The notes under the pieces: generated by a model | Seen by the model: the letters and a program-made list of their open reading frames with translations, nothing else | Told to the model about the DNA's origin: nothing | The model's database searches: none | Source of the DNA: Bacteroidota bacterium | Lineage (GTDB): Bacteria; Bacteroidota; Bacteroidia; NS11-12g; UBA955 | Assembly: GCA_023957335.1 (NCBI GenBank) | Contig: JAMLHC010000001.1 | Location: 186,001-250,000, forward strand | DNA: 64,000 nt | Direction: 5' to 3' | Part shown: positions 56,571 to 64,000 of the stretch, piece by piece | How the letters are laid out: every line of letters begins with the position of its first letter | How positions within the stretch are numbered: the stretch's first letter is position 1 | Made by a program: the position numbers and the translations under genes

Positions 56571-58469
56571 TCAAGTCCCTTTTGCCCCGTCAATAATTTT
56601 GTTCACTATGCCGGGGTCGAGCAGGGTGGTGATATCGCCCAAATTAGAAATATCGCCTTCGGCAATTTTGCGAAGAATCCTGCGCATAATCTTGCCGCTT
56701 CGGGTTTTGGGCAAGCCTGACACGATTTGAATTTTGTCGGGACGGGCAAAAGCTCCTAATCTTTCTGATACAATTTTCTTTATCTCATCGGGGATATGAG
56801 TTGTGTCTCCACAATTTTCGACACAAATCACAAAAGCATAAAGTGCTTGACCTTTAATGTCATGCGGGAAACCCACCACTGCACTCTCTGCCACTAAAGT
56901 ATGACTATTGATTACCTCTTCCACTTCTCCTGTTCCAATACGATGACCACTTACATTAATCACATCATCTACCCGACCCGTAATGCGATACATTCCGTTC
57001 TCATCCCTTCGCGCTCCATCTCCCGAAAAATACAAATGAGGATACAGTGAAAAATAGGTTTGTTTGAATCTTGCATGGTCTCCATAAAGGGTTCGTGCCA
57101 TGCCGGGCCAAGGGAAACGCATGCACAATCGCCCTTCTGCCGGATTGCCGATTACTTCTTTGCCGTTTTCATCTACCAACAGCGCTTGCACACCCGGCAG
57201 GGGTAATGTAGCAAAAGCAGGCTTCATGGGCGTGGCATGAGCAAGAGTAGAAATTAAAATACCTCCCGTTTCGGTTTGCCACCAAGTGTCCACTATCGGG
57301 CATCGTTCCTTGCCTACATTCTTGTAGTACCATTGCCACGCTTCTTCGTTGATGGGCTCGCCCACACTGCCCAACACCCGCAACGAACTCAAATCTTTAT
57401 TTTTAAAAATATCAGTACCAAAAGTTTCTAATGAACGAATAACCGTAGGTGCTGTATAAAGAATATTCACCTTGTGTTTATCTATGATATCCCAAAAACG
57501 TCCGTGGTCCGGAAAAGTAGGGATACCTTCAAAAATCACGGTAGTACCGCCATTGAGCAGAGGTCCGTAAAGAGTGTAACTGTGTCCTGTAACCCAACCT
57601 ATATCGGCAGTACAGAAAAACACCTCACCCTCTTGGTAATTAAATACTTGCTTGAATGTATAAGCTATATAAATCATGAAACCGGCTGTTGTATGTTGTA
57701 CTCCTTTGGGCTTACCTGTAGAACCGGAAGTATAAAGCAAAAACAGTGCATCTTCGGCATCCATTGGTACCGGCTCATGGCTGTTATCTTGTTTGTCCAC
57801 CAAGTCTTGCCACCACACATCGCGCCCTGCAACCCAATTCAGACTCTCATTCATGTGTTTAAAAACAAGACAATGTTCAATGGAAGGTGTTTCTGCAAGC
57901 GCAGTATCTGCAATCTCTTTGAGCATCACTTTCTTATTACCTCTGTAAAAAGCATCGGCAGTGATAATCAATTTACATTTAGAACCATTGATTCTGTCCC
58001 GTAAACTATCTGCTCCGAATCCGGCAAACACCACCGAGTGAATGGCACCTATTCTGGCGCAAGCGAGCATAGCAACAGCTCCTTCTGGTATCATGGGCAT
58101 ATATATACATACCCTGTCGCCTTTTTGTACTCCAAGACTTTGGAGTGCATTGGCACATTGGCAAACTGACGCATGGAGTTCTCGATAGGTGATTTTTCTG
58201 TCGGCATCTTTTGGATTATTAGGTTCGAAAATAAGAGCCGTTTTATTGCCAAACTTAGCAAGATTGCGGTCTATCGCATTGGCGCAAATATTGGTAGTGC
58301 CACCAGCAAACCATTTTATTTCAGGAGTGTCAAAATCCCATTGGAGTACTGAGTCCCATTTTTTATACCACACAAATTCTTCGGCTATTTCTGCCCAGAA
58401 TGTTTCAGGGTGTGATACACTCCTTTGGTAAGCTTCGCGGTATTCTGCAAGGTTGGATATCTGTTTCAT
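56571..58469 (-). CDS. acs: Acetyl-CoA synthetase
   Basis: Acs activates acetate to acetyl-CoA through acetyl-AMP. The 632-residue protein has the ACS-specific N-terminus (HPETFWAEIAEEFVWYKKWD), the ATP-binding P-loop YTSGSTGKPKGV (near residue 247), the adenylate motif WWQTETGG, the hinge SGDGARRDE and the acetylatable lysine region KTRSGKIMRRILRK (near residue 600). Length is standard. The upstream 250 bases hold only the divergent promoter of the secreted-protein cluster and A/T-rich sequence. Confidence 0.97.
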   Translation of the reverse strand: MKQISNLAEYREAYQRSVSHPETFWAEIAEEFVWYKKWDSVLQWDFDTPEIKWFAGGTTNICANAIDRNLAKFGNKTALIFEPNNPKDADRKITYRELHASVCQCANALQSLGVQKGDRVCIYMPMIPEGAVAMLACARIGAIHSVVFAGFGADSLRDRINGSKCKLIITADAFYRGNKKVMLKEIADTALAETPSIEHCLVFKHMNESLNWVAGRDVWWQDLVDKQDNSHEPVPMDAEDALFLLYTSGSTGKPKGVQHTTAGFMIYIAYTFKQVFNYQEGEVFFCTADIGWVTGHSYTLYGPLLNGGTTVIFEGIPTFPDHGRFWDIIDKHKVNILYTAPTVIRSLETFGTDIFKNKDLSSLRVLGSVGEPINEEAWQWYYKNVGKERCPIVDTWWQTETGGILISTLAHATPMKPAFATLPLPGVQALLVDENGKEVIGNPAEGRLCMRFPWPGMARTLYGDHARFKQTYFSLYPHLYFSGDGARRDENGMYRITGRVDDVINVSGHRIGTGEVEEVINSHTLVAESAVVGFPHDIKGQALYAFVICVENCGDTTHIPDEIKKIVSERLGAFARPDKIQIVSGLPKTRSGKIMRRILRKIAEGDISNLGDITTLLDPGIVNKIIDGAKGT

Positions 58470-58642
58470 TATTGACTTGTATTGTGCTGGCTAAAGTAGA
58501 ACAAAACATAAAAGGCTGTTATGTCTTTTCCACCAATACAATACAAATCCCTATGACAAATAAAGAATTGAATGATTTAATATGCCGAATACAACCTCTG
58601 ATTATAAAATTTCCACCTTTGATTAAGTTTTATGTTTCGTGC

Positions 58643-58674
58643 TTGCTTTGTATGTTTATTTTGATTTAACTTTG
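58643..58674 (+). promoter_or_regulatory. Promoter of the phase-variable gene
   Basis: TTG at 58643-58645, a 21-base spacer and an exact TAACTTTG at 58667-58674 give a transcription start near 58681. That is about 40 bases before ATG 58723 and before the CTAC repeat, so the repeat lies in the transcribed, and probably translated, region. Confidence 0.65.
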
Positions 58675-58722
58675 CACATAGAGACCTAAATTTTATTATT
58701 CAACCCTTAAAATAAAAATGTT

Positions 58723-59693
58723 ATGAACTACAAAAATTACTCTCCCAAAGGTTACAACACCTACCTACCTACCTACCTACCTACCTACACAAGGTAATAG
58801 GTCTAAAAACATCTTTTTCGGCTTTTTCTAAGATTTGCTTGCTGTTTATTGTTATGGTATTTTTTCACTCAAATATCACAGCTGAGACATTTGGAATGCC
58901 ATTCATCAAGACCTGTTACCAAGAATTTCAACAGCAGTATAAGCATCCACAGAAAATTAAATTACTAAAATCGGGGACAAGTGTGGATGTAACCTTTGGA
59001 AGCACCAATATTGGCGACATCTCTGCTTTCCATATCTATGCAATCGTTGACAACATTCCTCTTTTTTATGATTACATAGAGTATCCGGATCCTTTTACTA
59101 CTCCATATACAATAGTAGGAGTTGCAGAGCTAAATACTAACCAAAAGTATAGGATTGTACCTGATTCTAAATATGGTGTTGGCAGTTTCGTTTCTTATGA
59201 TCCTTTTGAAATTGAATTTGTAGATTTTGAATTCACTCTCAAGAACCCCAATCCGCTCAAAGACGATAACTGTATTCAATTAGGAGATAACGGAATGTTG
59301 GAGTTAGAGCACAATCTGACGGGTTTGTGTATGACTCCGTCATTTAAATTTCGTTCTACACCCATTAACTTATTTGGCATCCCTTTCCCTGCAGAATCTT
59401 TTTCTATAAAAGTATCTGAAAATCAATTAGAATTCAACAACATATTTGCGGGATTCACGATTAACCCTGAAGATTGTTATCAGCCTTATCATCAAGTTGA
59501 TGAATATGGAAATATTTATTCAGTTCCAAAATGCGAAAATTTCGACCTCGACATTACCTTTTATCCTTGCGTTTTTGCCGAAGGCGACCCTAATTGTCCT
59601 CCATTTACTATAACACAAAATTTTTTAATCTGCTGCAAATGCAGAGAGCATGCAACCGGTTACGAAGGACCAATTTGCACTAATTGCGACTGA
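58723..59693 (+). CDS. Secreted protein gene with CTAC repeat, currently out of frame
   Basis: The long open frame (to 59693) begins at 58716 with no ATG before 58854; its only start near the signal peptide is a TTG at 58839, which leaves no basic n-region. ATG 58723, placed just after the promoter, is in another frame. Reading from it gives 24 codons through the seven CTAC units and stops at 58795-58797. One extra unit (eight) or two fewer (five) would join ATG 58723 to the long frame, giving a short repeat peptide, then SKICLLFIVMVFFHSNITA as signal peptide and the ETFGMP mature start. The mature protein of about 270 residues is beta-rich and ends in a cysteine cluster, CCKCREHATGYEGPICTNC, that loosely resembles an EGF/laminin module. 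No T9SS sorting domain is seen. It is first in a cluster with two T9SS cargo genes. Function unknown. Confidence 0.65.
58761..58788 (+). repeat. Tetranucleotide repeat (CTAC)x7
   Basis: Seven perfect CTAC units lie 38 bases after ATG 58723. The unit length is not a multiple of three, so slipped-strand changes shift the frame. Repeats of this kind at the 5' end of surface-protein genes are classical contingency loci. Confidence 0.95.
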
Positions 59694-59725
59694 TCTTAAT
59701 TGTATAACTTTTAAAATTAACAAAA

Positions 59726-60520
59726 ATGAAAAACTTAATTCAAACTTCAATCCTTAGTTTTTTTGCAATGTTCATGTTGAACGCACAAGGTCAATGGATG
59801 GAAGTTAGATACATTGATTTGGGTACTAACTGCATTAGCCCCCTACCAAATTCTTACTTTACTACACCCGCACATTTTGAAGTTAAATTTTCGATTGTCA
59901 ACTATGGACCGGACACTATTATACCGGAGGATTCAGTTAGAATATACATGGATTTCAAAACCGCTAATGGCATTTATAATGGAGATTTTGGTTATGTTTA
60001 CCCGTGCAACATTTCAATCCTACCGGGAGATTCAATTGTGCTGACAAAAACAATATCAATCGACTCAATCCTTTTCTTTGACAATGATTTCCACCTCTCT
60101 TGTGAAGCGTGGCTAAGAAATCGTTCAATAAATATTCATCGCCCTTATATCGGAGAAATTGCAGGCGACCCAAAAACAAATCGTGAAAATAATTTCTGGT
60201 ATCGCAAGATGAAGCACCGCTCCATTATTAGCTCAATTGAGTTCATAAACAATTCATCGCAGGATTTCAATTATTACCCAAATCCTGTCAATGATATGCT
60301 CACAATTCAATATAACAACATCAGTCGAACACCACAACGTATTGAATTAATTGACATCAACGGGCGCTGTATGTATTCTCAACCAATCCTTCGGGCAGAA
60401 CACATAACCGACAGAGCAATACAGATAAACATCCCTGCTTATTTGCAGAATGGAATCTATCTCCTGAAATTATATGTAAACGATGTACCCACTTGGCAGA
60501 AAATCATTATTCAACGATAG
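59726..60520 (+). CDS. T9SS cargo protein with CARDB-like domain
   Basis: The 264-residue protein has a signal peptide (ending LNAQGQ, about residue 22). A single beta-sandwich domain of the CARDB kind follows (FSIVNYGPDTIIPEDSV and LPGDSIVLTKTISI). The T9SS type A sorting domain is about 80 residues, beginning FNYYPNPVNDMLTI and ending GIYLLKLYVND...KIIIQR. It is likely exported and displayed on the surface. It is 32 bases after the phase-variable gene and 6 bases before a paralogous gene, so the three probably form one transcript. Confidence 0.8.
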   Translation: MKNLIQTSILSFFAMFMLNAQGQWMEVRYIDLGTNCISPLPNSYFTTPAHFEVKFSIVNYGPDTIIPEDSVRIYMDFKTANGIYNGDFGYVYPCNISILPGDSIVLTKTISIDSILFFDNDFHLSCEAWLRNRSINIHRPYIGEIAGDPKTNRENNFWYRKMKHRSIISSIEFINNSSQDFNYYPNPVNDMLTIQYNNISRTPQRIELIDINGRCMYSQPILRAEHITDRAIQINIPAYLQNGIYLLKLYVNDVPTWQKIIIQR

Positions 60521-60526
60521 AACTTT

Positions 60527-61281
60527 ATGAGGTCAATTCTAATTTGTCTGCTTCTGCTAATTGGACATTCAACTTTCTCCCAAGAAAGGAAAGTACACTT
60601 AGTTCCAATTGAGATTATTGAGCCAAGATACAATGATACTTTTGATGAAGACAAGAATGGCACAAAAAGAGTGGGTGTGTTTGCATTTACAAATCAAGGA
60701 CCCGACTCTCTGTTGATGGGTGACAATATAGAGTTCTATGCAAAATTTGCAACAAGCAAACACTATGTTATACGTTCTTTAGCTCCCGGAGAAACAGACA
60801 CTATCAAATATTCATATATTTCTTCAGCATTTAGGACTGAAACCCACAATATGGAATTTTGTGTCTATCTTAAATCTGTACGCAACTCCAAAAATATTGA
60901 AATTACAAAAAGAAAACAGCCTATGTTGACCCAGACAAACAGCTATGCACCAAAATTATATATTACTCTATTTATTCTCCCAGACCTGAGAAGTTGAATT
61001 TTATTGACTCCTCCATTATCAACAAACCTTCATCCACCTATTATTATTCGCTTTTCCCTAACCCTGCATCAGGCTATTTTTTTGTTAGATTAACTGATAA
61101 GGAGATAAACCCGCAGCAAGTTGAATTGATTGATGCTGCCGGCAAGATTCAGCTATTAGAATTTGAAATCTTCAGTCCTACATTAATTAGAGTGAATGCA
61201 GCACAAATGGCAAAAGGCTTGTATGTATTCCGTTTGATTTCAAAAGACGCTGTCAGAACAGAGAAAGTACAAATCGAGTAA
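60527..61281 (+). pseudogene. T9SS cargo paralogue with a single-base frameshift
   Basis: The first part (60527-about 60916) encodes a signal peptide and the same CARDB-like domain as the preceding gene (FAFTNQGPDSLLMGDN, SLAPGETDTIKYSYI). The frame then runs off to a stop at 60995-60997. The adjacent frame from 60901 reads TAYVDPDKQLCTKIIYYSIY, which aligns with the preceding paralogue (GDPKTNRENNFWYRKM), and continues into a full T9SS sorting domain (SLFPNPASGYFFVRL ... GLYVFRLISKD) to 61281. One base is missing within 60901-60921, most simply from the A5 or A4 run at 60907-60916. This is real decay or a homopolymer sequence error. Confidence 0.7.
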
Positions 61282-61361
61282 GCACAAGTATGCAACATAG
61301 AATGAGCTGCTTATTTGATATTTACTTTAAGCTTCTATTCTCAATTACGGGCTAAAAAACG

Positions 61362-61369
61362 TAGTTTTG
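61362..61369 (+). promoter_or_regulatory. -7 box for the epimerase gene
   Basis: TAGTTTTG is an exact match, placing the transcription start near 61376 and favouring ATG 61394 over 61367 as start. No clear -33 TTG. Confidence 0.45.
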
Positions 61370-61393
61370 CGCCCCTACATTCGTTATTCCTTT

Positions 61394-62446
61394 ATGTCAA
61401 AAATACATTTAGTTTCAGGGGGTTGTGGTTTTGTTGGACGCAATCTGATTAAAAGACTTTTGCAAACAAGCAACGATACAATCTTTGTTGTGGATGACTT
61501 GTCTGCAGGCACTCCTCCGCCCGATGCGTGGTATCACGAGCCATTGCATGAAGAAGTGCAAGATTTGCGAATCTACGGAAGCAACAAACGCTTGATTTTC
61601 AGAAAAGGAGATTTCCGCGATTTTCTGTATGAAATCAGAAAAGACCCTGAATTTATCAACAAACGCTATGGGTTTAATTTTCCTCGTTTTTCTGATGTTT
61701 ACCACTTTGCCGCCATAGTAGGTGGACGAGCCAAAATAGACGGAGACCCTATGGTTGTCGCACTCGACCTCAGTATAGACGCAGAACTTTTTTATTGGGT
61801 TTGCAACTACAAGCCGGCAAGAGTGTTGTACCCCAGTTCTTCGGCTGCTTATCCCATTGATCAACAGACCGAATCGGAAGCGGTGGCACTCAAAGAAAGC
61901 GATATCAATTTTAACGGCAGACTGGGACAACCCGACATGACCTACGGCTGGAGCAAACTCACAGGAGAATATTTGGCACAAATTGCCGCTCAATATTACG
62001 GCATCTCAGTTGCCTGTATCCGACCTTTTTCCGGCTATGGCGAAGACCAGGATTTAACATATCCCATTCCGGCAATAGCAGCACGCGCAGCCTCTCGCGA
62101 AAACCCGTTTGAAGTTTGGGGAAGCGGTAAACAAGGACGTGATTTTGTACACATTGACGACTGCATTGACGCGATTTTAATGGCGATGGACAATATTTCT
62201 GACGGTTCTGCCATCAATATTGGCTCAGGTAAATTGACCTCTTTTCTGGAAATCATTGAAGTATTTTGTAAAATTGCAGGATACAGTCCTACCATAAAAC
62301 CCTTGTTAGACAAGCCTGTGGGTGTTCACTCACGCTATTCTGACATGAGCTACGTAGCAAACAAATTCGGATGGAAGCCCAAGATTTCTATTGAGGAGGG
62401 AATGAGAAGGGTGTACAACAAGGCACTTGAAAGAAATAATGAATAG
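61394..62446 (+). CDS. NAD-dependent sugar-nucleotide epimerase/dehydratase
   Basis: The 350-residue protein is an extended short-chain dehydrogenase that acts on nucleotide sugars. It has the NAD-binding loop SGGCGFVGRNL at the N-terminus, VVDDLSAG, the SSSAAYP segment with the catalytic serine, the YGWSKLTGEY motif (Y-x3-K) and GKQGRDFVHIDDCID near the C-terminus. The exact product (epimerase, dehydratase or GDP-fucose-type synthase) cannot be told. The neighbouring glycosyltransferase suggests cell-surface polysaccharide or glycoprotein synthesis. Confidence 0.9.
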   Translation: MSKIHLVSGGCGFVGRNLIKRLLQTSNDTIFVVDDLSAGTPPPDAWYHEPLHEEVQDLRIYGSNKRLIFRKGDFRDFLYEIRKDPEFINKRYGFNFPRFSDVYHFAAIVGGRAKIDGDPMVVALDLSIDAELFYWVCNYKPARVLYPSSSAAYPIDQQTESEAVALKESDINFNGRLGQPDMTYGWSKLTGEYLAQIAAQYYGISVACIRPFSGYGEDQDLTYPIPAIAARAASRENPFEVWGSGKQGRDFVHIDDCIDAILMAMDNISDGSAINIGSGKLTSFLEIIEVFCKIAGYSPTIKPLLDKPVGVHSRYSDMSYVANKFGWKPKISIEEGMRRVYNKALERNNE

Positions 62447-62505
62447 TCGGGCATAGCATTCCTTATCAGTTTATTAGCTTCTTAATGAAATTTCTCACAG
62501 AATCA

Positions 62506-62513
62506 TAATTTTG
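62506..62513 (+). promoter_or_regulatory. -7 box for the glycosyltransferase gene
   Basis: TAATTTTG matches TAnnTTTG exactly and would start transcription near 62520, 20 bases before TTG 62541. No -33 TTG at the right distance. Confidence 0.4.
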
Positions 62514-62540
62514 CAAAACACATAAGAACCTATAAATCAT

Positions 62541-63815
62541 TTGTCAAATCAGGCTCCTAAAATAGTTTGTTTCGGTCCCGGACCGGCTTTCAAAGGTGGC
62601 ATTGCCAACTACAACACCTCTCTTGCACTTGCTTTAGAAAAAGAAGGAGCAGATGTCCATATAGTTTCATGGACACAACAATATCCGGCCATTATCCCCC
62701 GCGATTTTAAAGACCGCGCAAGCAAAAGCGACTTATTAGAAGGGACAAACATTAAGGTGAGCTATTTGACCAATTACAACAATCCTTTTTCGTGGGCACA
62801 AACCGTTCGTTACATCAAAAGCCTTAATCCCGACAAAGTGATTTTCCAATGGGCTATTGCCATTCAGGGCTTACCAATGGGTTACATAGCACGCAAACTC
62901 TGCAAATGGGGCAAAACAGAAGTTATTTTTGATTGTCATCTCGTTGTACAAAAAGAGGGTTCATCCTTAGATAAATTTTTCACTCGCATGGGTTTAGCGC
63001 ATGCCCACACTTACCTGGCACATGCCTACAAAACCGTAAATGAACTTAAAGAGGTTTTTCCTAAATTTCAATTTGCCGTAAACGAAGACGGTCAAAGAAC
63101 TACTTCGCCTCAACGCAGTGTCATTAAACTATACCACCCTGTGTATGACCTTTTTAAACCCAATACAAGTTTTGATGTAGCCAAGGCAAAAGCAGCAATG
63201 GGATTAAAGCAAAATGTGTTCTTGTTTTTTGGTTTTATACGCAAATACAAAGGCTTACACCAAGCAATAGAAGCCTTTGACAAGGTTTGCAAACAAAGAG
63301 ACGATGTTTCTTTGCTGATTGTAGGCGAATCATTTTGGAACACTTTACCCAAAAACAACGCAGGTGCAAGGCTCAAGAAATTTTTATTTGGCTTAGCCAA
63401 AACCATTTTTCTCAAAAAGTCAGATGATGAACAAAATTACAAGCCCTTGGATTTGATAGACACACTAGGGTTGCAAGAGAATGTCAAAGTGGTGAATGAA
63501 TTTGTACCCAATGAAGACGTGCACAAATACTTTCAAGTGAGCGACAATATTATCTTGTTTTATTTGACAGCAACCCCATCCGGAGTTGAGTCCTTGTCTT
63601 ATAATTTCAACCTTCCGGTTTTGGCAACCAAGGTGGGACATTTCCCCGAAACTATTATAGATGGATTTAACGGGTATCTTGCAAATGACAGAGATTTAGA
63701 AGACATGGCAAATGTAATGCTCAAAGCCATAGAACAGCCTATTCCGAGAGAAAACATCAAGAAATCTACTGAAAAACTCAGTTGGAAAAACTACGCCAAA
63801 GCTATCTTGAAATAA
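62541..63815 (+). CDS. Glycosyltransferase family 4 (group 1)
   Basis: The 424-residue protein is a GT-B fold glycosyltransferase. The N-terminal half has GPGPAFKGGIANYNTSL (acceptor-side glycine-rich loop) and the C-terminal donor domain has FFGFIRKYKGLHQAI, then VKVVNEFVPNEDVHKYF, and PSGVESLSYNFNLPVLATKVGHFPE with the E-x7-E-like motif. The start is TTG 62541 (reading SNQAPKIVCFG); no ATG fits the N-terminal loop. A role in surface glycan synthesis with the epimerase upstream is inferred. Acceptor and sugar are unknown. Confidence 0.9.
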   Translation: MSNQAPKIVCFGPGPAFKGGIANYNTSLALALEKEGADVHIVSWTQQYPAIIPRDFKDRASKSDLLEGTNIKVSYLTNYNNPFSWAQTVRYIKSLNPDKVIFQWAIAIQGLPMGYIARKLCKWGKTEVIFDCHLVVQKEGSSLDKFFTRMGLAHAHTYLAHAYKTVNELKEVFPKFQFAVNEDGQRTTSPQRSVIKLYHPVYDLFKPNTSFDVAKAKAAMGLKQNVFLFFGFIRKYKGLHQAIEAFDKVCKQRDDVSLLIVGESFWNTLPKNNAGARLKKFLFGLAKTIFLKKSDDEQNYKPLDLIDTLGLQENVKVVNEFVPNEDVHKYFQVSDNIILFYLTATPSGVESLSYNFNLPVLATKVGHFPETIIDGFNGYLANDRDLEDMANVMLKAIEQPIPRENIKKSTEKLSWKNYAKAILK

Positions 63816-63860
63816 GTTGAAAAGGGCTTAAAATTTCTTACCACTTTGAATTAAAATCCT

Positions 63861-63890
63861 TTGTATGAGTGAGTATCTTTTCTAACTTTG
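63861..63890 (+). promoter_or_regulatory. Promoter of the last gene
   Basis: TTG at 63861-63863, a 19-base spacer and TAACTTTG at 63883-63890 match the Bacteroidota promoter exactly. Transcription would start near 63897, 31 bases before ATG 63928. Confidence 0.7.
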
Positions 63891-63927
63891 CTTTCTCATT
63901 TCATTCATTTATTTAAACACCATTCAC

Positions 63928-64000
63928 ATGAAAAAATTCCTAACAATGACAACTTTGGCAGCAATGGGTGCCATCATCGCTTGTAACAGCGGTCAAAACC
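63928..64000 (+). CDS. Lipoprotein, N-terminal fragment
   Basis: Only 24 codons are in the window. They read as a lipoprotein signal: a basic start (MKKFL), a hydrophobic core and a lipobox IIAC with Cys19, then NSGQN. The strong promoter upstream supports a real gene. Function cannot be judged. Confidence 0.7.
   Translation, partial: MKKFLTMTTLAAMGAIIACNSGQN

Noticed and set aside
57474-58004. A 176-codon open frame opposite acs
   Set aside because: It is antisense to a fully conserved gene, shows no motif and has no promoter; it is a shadow frame. The same holds for 61415-61993 opposite the epimerase and 27221-27625 opposite the lipoprotein gene.
58761-58788. Short tandem repeats as a CRISPR array
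   Set aside because: Units are four bases with no spacers and no cas genes are nearby; it is a simple sequence repeat.

Overview
The window is a chromosomal stretch of a Bacteroidota bacterium. The evidence is the low G+C sequence, promoters of the TTG-N18-21-TAnnTTTG type, type IX secretion (T9SS) C-terminal sorting domains, a complete Na+-NQR operon, a caa3-like cox operon with two subunit III genes, DUF3822 beside rsmD and coaD, and a TPR histidine kinase paired with a LuxR-type regulator. Genus cannot be read from the sequence alone. No rRNA, tRNA, CRISPR array, transposase or prophage gene was seen.

Layout. 1-843 is the 3' end of gcvP. 944-6785 is nqrABCDEF, closed by a terminator. 6879-9782 holds trmN6, an ABC-F protein and aroQ. 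9877-15427 (minus strand) is the most unusual block: a cytochrome b / double [4Fe-4S] / MvhD-like fusion, a SCO protein, a heme-copper oxidase (HCO) subunit I, a CuA plus cytochrome c subunit II and a 62-residue membrane protein. An FNR-like regulator (15575-16309) lies just upstream. 16419-29201 is mostly housekeeping: tamB-like, tsaD, a metallophosphoesterase lipoprotein, lysA, an rRNA methyltransferase, a periplasmic-binding-like lipoprotein and guaA. 29341-34267 holds two small exported or membrane proteins, a histidine kinase/response regulator pair and a frameshifted outer-membrane gene. 34391-39237 holds coaD, rsmD, DUF3822, yceI-like and paaN. 39359-41143 encodes an outer-membrane protein and a lipoprotein. 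41311-50500 is the canonical aa3-type cox locus with ctaB and an embedded OmpA/PD40 gene. 50750-52577 is a small membrane protein plus prfC. 52653-56168 is a T9SS-exported subtilase. 56331-56550 is a REPIN-like pair of inverted hairpins, followed by acs. 58723-61281 is a secreted-protein cluster whose first gene carries a CTAC repeat in its 5' end. The window ends with a sugar-nucleotide epimerase, a family 4 glycosyltransferase and the start of a lipoprotein gene.

Two points stand out. First, the window encodes two heme-copper enzymes. The cox locus enzyme keeps every canonical residue. The 12606-14273 enzyme has lost the active-site tyrosine (His226 is followed by S-S-Q-Q) and has Lys382 where the low-spin heme histidine is expected. 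With a CuA/cytochrome c subunit, a bis-heme cytochrome b fused to iron-sulfur domains, and an adjacent Fe-S-type FNR regulator, this looks like a non-canonical nitric oxide reductase branch with its own electron-input module. Second, the gene at 58723 has seven CTAC units between a promoter-proximal ATG and the open frame. Seven units give a stop after 24 codons; eight (or five) would fuse the ATG to a signal-peptide-bearing 285-residue open frame. This is the signature of a phase-variable surface protein.

Two other genes (33264-34267 and 60527-61281) carry single-base shifts in A-runs. They could be real decay, sequence error or, for the first, ribosomal slippage.
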